A stretch of 64,000 bases of DNA, from assembly GCA_905160935.1 (NCBI GenBank), contig CAJHZI010000429.1, forward strand, positions 22,501 through 86,500, read 5' to 3'. The translations under genes were made by a program, and so were the position numbers. The stretch's first letter is position 1. Each line of letters starts with the position of its first letter. The DNA is from Enchytraeus crypticus. Lineage: Eukaryota > Annelida > Clitellata > Enchytraeida > Enchytraeidae. The notes under the pieces are model-generated. The model was not told where the DNA came from. It worked only from the letters and a program-made list of their open reading frames with translations, and did not search any database. Shown here in pieces: positions 32,032 through 42,800 of this stretch.

Positions 32032-35000
32032 TATAATAATAATAAGTATATTTATAAAGAGCCGCTCTAAGCTAAATGCCACAATGATCAATCCATCAAT
32101 CGATCAACTAATCATAAAATCAACCAATACTGAATTGATAATTATGATTATAATCAATCCATACTCATGCAGTCAACTCTGCTCTTCAACAGTCAATCAA
32201 TATCAAAGTCCACTAATGTTATTTTAAGAAAATATAAGATATAAAATAACTACAAATATATTCAAATAAAATTTTAAATCAATGTATAACTATATTAGCT
32301 AAAATACACTGTCACCAGATAGGATAAAAAGTCAATAGGATAAAAAATTTAATTTTCAGTGGATTGCGTGTAAATTTACTCGCTAATTTAATCATCATCA
32401 TCATCATCTTCCCTTAAATCCCAGTTTGACCTGGGTCAGGATACTCACTAATTTAATGAGTAAAGTTATTTACAGGGTCGAATGCTTTGGTTTAATCATT
32501 TATAAATGAAATCCAGCTTCACAAACCTATAAGCACGGCCACACATTCCATAATTTCCAGCACCGTATGAACCACCAATGATAACCGTGAACTTAGGAAC
32601 TTTAGCTGTAGCAACTGCTGTCACCATCTTAGCTCCATTCTTAGCAATGCCTCCAGATTCAGCTTCCTTCCCAACCATAAAACCTAGTAATCAATCAGTC
32701 AATCAATCAATTACTCACTTAATGTTAACTCAAGATATCTTATATTTCAAAGTACTCCAATTATAGACCCAAATAAAACGCTTCTTTCATGATAATTTCA
32801 ATAATAGCTTTTAAATTAACCAACTTAAATCTATTCTCTAACACTACTGACCTAGGATATTGAAATAAAAGAACCAAACATCATCATCATCATCATCATC
32901 TTCCCTTGAATCACAGTTTAACTAGGGTCGGGATACGAATAGAATGTCTCAAATCCTCTCTGTCCTACGTCACACCACCAGCCAATCCAATATTTGAGAC
33001 TTTTCCTTTCGTTTAAAATTTTGTAGCAATTTCTGGAGCCTAGGCGCTCACCAACCGAATGCCCTTTCTGACGTTGGTATGGATCTTACTGCTTTAGTCG
33101 CCTTCTACGACACGTGCAGTCACCGGTTGGTCAATTCTTCAAACAACCCGGTCACAACACGGGAAAAACACAATTCAGTAAATAGTATAAAAATGAAGTC
33201 AACAAAACGGTATGGCATATAACATTATAAAGATACATCTCTCACACACACTCTCTCTAGTGTTCCGTCAAGTGACAGATCCAAGGTACACATTCATACT
33301 CAGAGTCTGCTCTCACACTCCATCAAGAGTTCTTCACAGATCAATAAATTAATCCGTTCACAAAGTCTATCCCTTATCCACATCTTAAGAAGCCTTAAGT
33401 TTTGGAAAAAATATGGCTTCTGAGGTAGTTTCCAGTCGATTTTCCTCAGATAAAGATACAAAAAGAGACAAAATCTCACATAGAGAGCTCAGTTAACTGA
33501 AAGAGACAAAATGTGAGATGTAGAGATCAGTTAAGTGAAAGAGACAAAATGTGAGATGTAGAGATCAGTTAAGTGAAAGAGACAAAATGTGAGATGTAGA
33601 GATCAGTTAAGTGAAAGAGACAAAATGTGAGATGTAGAGATCAGTTAAGTGAAAGAGACAAAATGTGAGATGTAGAGATCAGTTAAGTGAAAGAGACAAA
33701 ATGTGAGATGTAGAGATCAGTTAAGTGAAAGAAACAAAATGTCAGACGTAGAGATAAGTTCTAAGTGAAGCAGAAAAAATGTGAGATGTAGAGATCAGTT
33801 CTAAGTGAAAGAGACAAAACGTGAGATGTAGAGATCTAAGTGATACCGACCAGTGATGTTCTGCAGGAAGAGCAATGGAATATTTCTCTGAGCACAGAGT
33901 TCTATAAAATGTGTTCCCTGCACAGTTACACAGCATTCAAAAATATCACAGAGATTTGACTCGTATAATTTATTTGTGGATGTCAATTAGAATCTGCATA
34001 GAGTTCACAGAATCTGCATGTTCACTGATTCAAGGATGAAGTCAATATAAAGTCCAAACAACGTTAAACAGCCTGAGTATGTTGTTAAAAGTTAAACACA
34101 CGTTGTAATGAAATGACCATATGCGACGATATTAATTACTCTTTATACCACACGTTTAACTTTAAAGTAGTTTAGTCAGTTATCCATCATACCAGACCTG
34201 TAAAAGTCTGCTATTTTACTCTCTACTGGGACCTCAAGAACTGCCCTTTAAAATTTAATTACGCTACATAACGTGCTTACACACTGAGCTATTGAGAAAT
34301 CTAATTGTCATAGTTGTTATAATAGAGGAGCAAGAAGATTCAGTAGACCTCCAGATTGGCATCGTAATCGTCAGTCAAATTTCGGGCAAATTAACTACTC
34401 TCTCCAGCGCACTGCCACGTGGCAGGTTCAAGGTGCATATTCATACTCAAAGTCTAGTTTCTCGCTCCATAAGAGCACTCCTTATATCAACAAGTTAATC
34501 CCTTCACAAAGTCTATGCCTTATGTAGCCTATAGCTTAAGAAAAGTATGGCTTCTGAGGTGGTTTCCTGTTGCCTTCCTCAAATTAACTTAAAAACAGTG
34601 AATACCTTAAGAGCTGATTCTGAGAACAGAACTCCATTATTAGCCAGTATGCCAATAGGATAGCCATGTAGTCGCGAAAATCCTAAACAAAACCACAACT
34701 ATACAATAGCAAAAAAAGTTACAACTAATGTTAACCTCAGTTTCCTTACTCGAAAGCGATGTCAGTGACGGGCGAGCCCAGGATTTCAACCCTGCACATA
34801 CTGAACCGCTGTCGAATATCTTACCAATATCGCCATTGGCTCCAGCCGCAAATAAGCTTAAAAAGGAAAGTATTCAAGCCTAGAAGATACGAAACGTCAT
34901 CAGCTTTCAATAAACTTAGACTCATTCTATTCAGTGTGATAACTTTGCGGTGTTTTATATCTAAAACGTTCACTTGACCATACAGAGGCTGTAAAGATAT

Positions 35001-38000
35001 TCACAATTTTTGTTTTCAACATGATCAGACGGCAGAAGAATTACTGATAATTAACTGATAATTACTTATAATTGATAGTTAACTGATTAACTAGTTCAAT
35101 GTTACGATATGAAACTTTCAATTTACTTAACATTTATGAAAAAGGTCAACATTTTACTGAACTCAATACTTTTATATAAAAGTATTTAAAAGTAATTAAA
35201 AGCAGATTAGTTTTCTGTAGGCAGCTTTATCAACAAAAGATGCTATAGGTGACTCTAGAATTGTATACACACAAATAAATTCCTATGCATTAGTAATATT
35301 AACCTGTTACTAGTGTTTCCCCATAGAAAGCTTTGAATTCATCAAACTGACTACCATCAACAATTCGAGCAATAACCTACAATTAATCAATCAATTAAAT
35401 ATTTCCTGTATCCTATAATTTACAACAATGGATCAAAAATTAATTTCATTGTTTAAGTAAAGTAGGATGAGTTTAACACTTTTGAGTTCTGAGTTTTGAG
35501 TTAAAAAGGTCTCGACAGATAGATGTAGATTTCTGAAGCTAACTTCAGGCAAATATATAATTATTGGAAATAGCTCTATGTAACTGCATTACTGCATAAC
35601 AATGCATTACATGCATTTCTTTTTTAAAATAGAAATTAACATGTACTAATAATTTGAAGTGTTTTGGGAAATTAAATATCTCACTGGGTTTATACACATA
35701 AACTATTAAAACAAAAATAATACGTCACCGAGTTAATACAAATTAATACAGCAGGTCACTGGGTTCACATAGTAATTAATATAATACGTTACATGGTACA
35801 AATAAAAAACTAATATAATAATACATTTTCGGGTAATTAAATAACACAATTCTCACAAATAAAAATACAGATTATACTGCAGACCACTATATAATAAGGC
35901 CCCGAGTGCCAAGCAACCAAATTACAAAAACCAGACATAAGAGAACCTTCGGAGAAATAGAGCAAATAACCCCAGTATGATTATGCTTGCAATTAGAGAA
36001 CAGAGCAGACCATTACCCTAAGAAACTTGCAGCAAAAAGACCGTTTCAATATCAAGACCAAGCGTATTTATTTTTTTACACACAAAAGTATACATAAAGA
36101 CATCTAGGTAATTAAGATAATCTCAGGGAAACAGACGTTAAACTATAAATCTATAAATTATTATTTTCTGTAATCATTTTATACATTTGGTGTAAAGAGC
36201 TCCGTGGATTTTTGAATTCAATGATGACTACTGATTCACTTCATCGTCATCATCATTGTCATCAACTTCCCTTGAGTCCCAGTTTAGCTAAGGTCGAGAT
36301 ATGAACAGACCTTTTTTCCATTCGTTTAAGAAAATCACATAATCAATTAATATTTGAAATTTCAATTAACATGCAAGCTACAAGAAATTTCTGTTAGTAC
36401 TTCTATTACTATCACAAGTGTACATATTATGTTCCTCTTCTTCTTACTATGAGGAGCTTTTACCTCTCTGACGTCATATGGTTTCTTGAGATTGTCTCCC
36501 ACAATACCATAGATATCATCAGCTGGGTACAGTGGGTCTACCGGCTCCCTAATTGTTACCTGATTGTGTAACAATACAATACAGCATTACTTAGGATATC
36601 AACAACATAACACCGTCATAGTGTCAATAACATTGCAATAATTTCCTGTCTTAAGTTAAGATCAACATATTCATGAAAAATTAGCATCATATTATATATT
36701 GTCCCATATTCATTAAGCATTGCTGAAAATAGTGTATAATTTGTAATCCTAGAGACTATAATATATATATAACAATTAAATTTGTAATTTGGCTCCATTC
36801 TTGATGGCGCAATAACACTATAAAGCAGTAAAGCTATTTTTTAATATTGCTTTAAAAATGGGAAAGTACACATGATAAAATTTGGTCAACATTCAGCTGA
36901 GATTCTGTTTCTAGCCACCTTCAGTACAGAAATAATTTTCTGTGTGTAGCCACCTTCAGTACAGAAATAGTTTTCTGTTTCTAGCCACCTTCAGTATACA
37001 GAAATGGTTTTCTGTTTCTAGCCACCTTCAGTACAGAAATGGTTTCCTGTTTCTAGCCACCTTCAGTGCAGAGATAGTGATTGGCACAAATAAAGATATC
37101 AGTAGCAATTTTCTCTGTGTTGGGACACTAACTCAAAATCAGTCACTCAATTTCTAGTTACCCATTAAATTTTTCTCATTTCATTATATTACAGCTGTCA
37201 CTATTTTATGTCAGATCTGTTCTGTCATCACAGCATTTCTCTGGCACCATCAATAGTAGTCAACACTCGTGTTTACCTCATATTAAGCAAAGCTATGACG
37301 CTAAGTTTAACATCTGCTTCTGTATCACAAGAGCTACAGGCAAAGAAGGTATGGAAGGGATTCGATCCAATGACCTCCCACCTACCCACCCATCCAGTAC
37401 GACTAAATATAAATAATATTATCAATATGATATTAATATTAATACTACTAATTAATACCAATAATAATAATAATAATATTAATACGATAATCTACACGAA
37501 CAATACACAAAAGACCATTCCGACTAAATATATCAAGGGAGTTAAAAATAAAAATAGAAAAAAACTGGTACGACTAAACCCATCGTGATAATCAAGACTA
37601 ACAATAGAAATTACCTGAGGTCGTTTCTCATAGTTGAGGTTTTTAACAACACGTCTGGCTAAATGCAGAGCATGCTCATCGTCTACAGCATAGTGATCCG
37701 TTACACCAGATTTTCTGCACAATCCATCAGGAGAAAGGTTGTTAGAAAACAATTAGAATCATTTAATCAATTAAATGCTTAATATTGTTTAGCCTGTCAG
37801 TGGGAGAAGATTGAGGATGTAGTAAAGATGAGGATGTAGTAAAGAGAGTATATTTAATGAGGATGTAGTAAACAGAGTTTGAAGGGAAGAGCAGGATGTT
37901 AAGCTAGAACACAATTGACATGGGATGCAGTATTTAAGAAGGACATAAAAAGGGGACTGACAGATGATATGGTGTGGGACAGAGAGGACTGGAGAAAGTG

Positions 38001-39811
38001 TATTCGTATCCCGACCCTGGTTAAACTGGGATTTAAGGGAAGATAATGATGATGTCAGTGAGAGAAGATTATCAATCAAAAAATCATGTGTCAATTAAAC
38101 AATAATGTGAATCAATGCACCTAATTAGAATCCTACAAAAAAAAATCAGTTTCATTAAATTTATTAATTGCTGGTTCAAAATACGTTTAAGTACAAAACA
38201 CGTAAACAAAAGTTGAAGAGTACATTTTATGACATCAACTATCAAACATCATACTTTACTGTGCATAATTAAAGAGCATATCATAAACTAACTTTAAATC
38301 TTCACAATTAATCCATCAGTCACTCAGTAAATCTAGATGATTTTCTTTCAGAGAATCTAGATTAGATTTTCTAGTCATACATATAGAAAACACTTTACTT
38401 CTTAAATGTATTACAACATAGTCATTCTTCATAAGATGATGTCACGTCCCTGACATCACCTTTGTATGAGGAAACGAAAGATAAACCTTTTTATTATTAT
38501 TATTATTATTAATATTATCTATTCTCTGAGAAGATCAAAGCTGCAGTGCCTGACATTGAATGACATAATAATAATAATAATAACATAATAATAACAATAA
38601 ATGTTTGATGTCTGTTTCCTCATACAAGGATGATGTCAGGGACGTCCCTGACATCATTCGAATTAAGTGACTAATTTATTTTGATAAGCTTGGAAAAGCA
38701 AGTTACTCAAAAATCAAAACTAATGTAGATATGAAATAATAATTTTTTAATAGTTTTCAGCCACGGACCTGTAGTGTACATCAGCCCCATCAAAAAATAC
38801 AGAGAATATACTTTATTCATAATATGCTATATATTTAATAACGATAGTATAAATATAAAAACATAAGCAACGAACCTGCAATGTAAATCAGCTCCACCAA
38901 GCTCCTCAGCAGTCACCTGCTCCCCTGTGGCCGCCTTAACCTAAATACAGAGGTAAAACTCTTAACCTAAACACAATCTAAAACTCTTAACCTAAACACA
39001 ATCTAAAACTCTTAACCTAAACACAATCTAAAACTCTTAACCTAAACACAATCTAAAATTCTTAACCTAAACACAATCTAAAACTCTTAACCTAATCTAA
39101 AACTCATAACCTAAACACAATCTAAAGCTCTTTACCTAAACATAAACTAAAACTCTTAACCTAAATACAATCCAAAACTCTTAACCTAAACATAACCTAA
39201 AACTCTTAACCTAAACTCAATCTAAAACTCTTAACCTAAACGTAACCTAAAACTCTTAACCTAAACACAATCTAAAACTCTTTACCTAAACACAATCTAA
39301 AACTCTTTACCTAAACACAATCTAAAACTCTTTACCTAAACACAGAGGTAAAACTGATAAAAGCCTTTGTTTCTATTGCTGCAAAATGGCAGATCTAAAA
39401 TGCCCATTCTTACTCGGAGTCTACTATTTCGCTCAAAAAAATATTTTATCAACATGTCTACAACGTCAATCTGCTAGAAAAGGGAACGACAGGGCATGCA
39501 TTTGCGAGTAATTCATAAGATCTACGTATGATTTATATGTATATAATAATAATAATAAGTATGCTAAATGCCACAGTAGCGCTGAATGGACAGTGAAGGT
39601 CAAGTAGCTGGTGGTATAATGTCAAAATCAACTAAAACTTTGTAAGTCTGGAGTATGAACAACCAATTGGTCAAAAACACAGAAATCATCACCACGTGGC
39701 TACAAGTCTCTTCAATGCCATATCTTCATCAATAGCCTCTTATGAACACGTGCATTTGTTGGTAGGTTCAACTCTCAATATTTCCGAACCAACTCGGCTC
39801 AATATACAATG

Positions 39812-39844
<33 letters not shown>

Positions 39845-42800
39845 GAGTGTAAAAGTATAAATCATGTGCGCGTTTTCAGCGCAAGATAACTAGCGAGAAA
39901 ATTATGCAGAAAATTAAATAATTGCAATGCATTAATGAAAGACACTTAACACATATTTATAATATACAGACTACAGTCATTATTCGAAAGTATAACAAAA
40001 GTGCTAAAATAACATTTTCTTTCACAACATTAAAAAAAGAACAGGGAACTTTTTATGAAACTAACCAGAGGGGGACCTGCGAGAAAGATTGTACCCTGAT
40101 TCTTAACGATAATACTCTCATCAGCCATAGCTGGAACATAGGCTCCTCCCGCTGTGCAGCTGCCCATCACCGCAGCAATCTGCGGCACACCGGCGGATGA
40201 GAGACGAGCCTGATTGTAGAATATCCTTCCAAAGTGGTCGCGGTCAGGAAACACCTCATCCTGTCGTGGTAGATTAGCACCTCCCGAATCAACTGCAAGT
40301 AAGTATCTTCCATTAATGCATTGCATTTACGTAATTTTCTGTATAATTTTCCATGCAATTATCTTGCAGAATCAACTGCGATGATTTATATCACCCAATG
40401 AGTTAATCAATTAATCAGCCACTCGATCGCTTAAACTACTGGTTAGGATTAGCACCTCCCGAATCAACTGCGATGATTTATATCACTCAATGAGTCAATC
40501 AATTAATCAGCCACTCGATCGATTAAATTGTTGGTTAGGATCAGCACCTCTCGAATCAACTGCGATGATTTATATCACTCAATGAGTCAATCAAGTAATC
40601 AGCCACTCGATCGATTAAATTACTCGTTAGGATTATCACCTCCCGAATCAACTGCAAGTATCTTCTATTAATGCATTGCAATTATGTAATTTTCTGTATA
40701 ATCTTTGTGATGTAAATCACTCTTTGAGTGAGGAGGTTGTGAATGCGGTGTCATTGAAGAGTTTTAAAAATAAGCTGGATGTTGTAATCATGTATGATTG
40801 GGAATTAAAATATGCCCTTGGCTTTCTTCCCTTGTTCCTGCTACCTAATTTTGACTAATGATTGAATAACGAAAGATGTTAGCAGTTCTGGTAAATTCTG
40901 GTAAATAATTTTCTGTGCAATTATCTTGCAGAATCAACTACGATGATTTATACCACTCAATGAGTCAATCAATTAATCAGCCAATCAATCGATTAAATTA
41001 CTGGTTAGGATCAGCACCCCGGAGTCAACCGCAATGATTTATATTATATATTGAATCAGTCAATCAACTAATTAGTCAGTCGATCTATTAAATTCCCAGC
41101 TAAAATAGTCTCTAACGTAGACAACAGAACACAGTGAAGATAAAATATAAAATATATATAATATATAAAATAAATTATAATATAGCTGCTGAATTGCCAT
41201 ACTTGACAGTCTAGAACTTGCACAGTAGCCTTTGACATCATAGAAGTTAGAAACAGAGAATCTGCTGATGGTAGTCAACCAAATGGAAAGTTTAGAATGC
41301 AATAATATAACTAAACTGGTAAATAAGTTCAGCTTCAGTTTAGACTGTGAGACAACTTAATATGCTATTATTCTAGAATTTATCAATTGGTACAGTACGG
41401 TGGACATGAAGATGCAAATTGAGGACAGGGAAGAGTGGAGGCATTCAATACCATAGACCTGCCAGTGGGCAGTAGACTGAGAATGTGAGAGAGAGAAAGA
41501 GAGAGATAGAGAGATACAGAGAGACAGCACTGTATCTTATACTGTTCAATTTCACAATAGTCACTATAGGCAATTACAAATTTAAAATATACCATAATCA
41601 AAAATGAAAAATCAAGCAAATACTTACTAAGCACATAATCACATAGTTACATAGATGCTGACTGTACATCTTAGAAATAACTGCAGTGCCAAATAGCAAG
41701 AAAAAAGTGATGTACAATAAAAATAAGAATGCAACAGCACCTACCGAGATAAATACAAGGTAGCCTATTCTCCTGGGCTATTTCCTGAGCTCTCAAGTGC
41801 TTGCGTACAGTAACTGGATAGTAGGTTCCTCCCTTCACTGTGGGATCATTCACCACTACCATACACTCAACGCTAAATCAATCAATCAATCAAATTATCT
41901 GGCAATTAGTCAATCAATTAGCACTGTCATAGTCTGTATCAAATCAATCAATCAATTGATCGGTCAGACGGCAACAGTCAGTCAGTCAATGAATAAATAC
42001 TGAATTAGATAATTCAAAGTTAAACTAATTATTTACAAACATCCGATTTAGTCAATTGATAAGCCACTATAACAAACATTAATCAGTCTATGGTCATGTA
42101 ATTTTATAGAGCCATATTACAATACAGAATTAAATAAATATGTTCAATTTTTCTACAACTACCACTGTTTCTACTAATTTAATCATTTATTTATAAATTC
42201 TCAGCAGCTGAATTTCAAAGAATCTACACTTTTACATGTATATTGACTTAAAAACAATATATAAGAGTTAACAGTATCTGTACAGATAATAACTGTTAGC
42301 TAGAAAACTCTTAAAGTCTTTATGCTTACACAGTCATCTGATTTAGGACATGTCTCTGACTTTGCGCATGCAACTGTGGCGACAATGGCAAGACTAAGAC
42401 CAACTGTACTATATTAAACGGTCTTCTATATAGCAAGCCTAACCACTCTAACTTGGGACATTTTTAAAGTAGTTTGTTTACTGAATCTATATCAGATTAC
42501 GTCCAATCTGCAATTAACTTAAACGAAGAAATAAAGACGCACTGGTATACTAATACTCATTCTAATACCCACCCTGACACGCGACCAATTCCAGTTATAA
42601 TACCGCCAGCAGGGACTTCTTCCTTACCATACAACTTATAGGCTGCCAGCTGTGACAGTTCTAGGAAGGGAGACCTGAAATATGCATAATAATATAGAGA
42701 TAATGCGGACTCATAAGTATAATTGTATAGTAAAGGCTAAAAAAGCTAATGTTAACGTCAGTTTTCTCATTCAAAAGCGATGTCAGTGATGAGTGAGCTC

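Noticed and set aside
38945-39355. Interstitial telomere repeat (TTAACC-like)
   Set aside because: The unit is 25 bp with a single TTAACCTAA core, not a run of TTAGGG/CCCTAA; its link is to the exon 7 splice junction.
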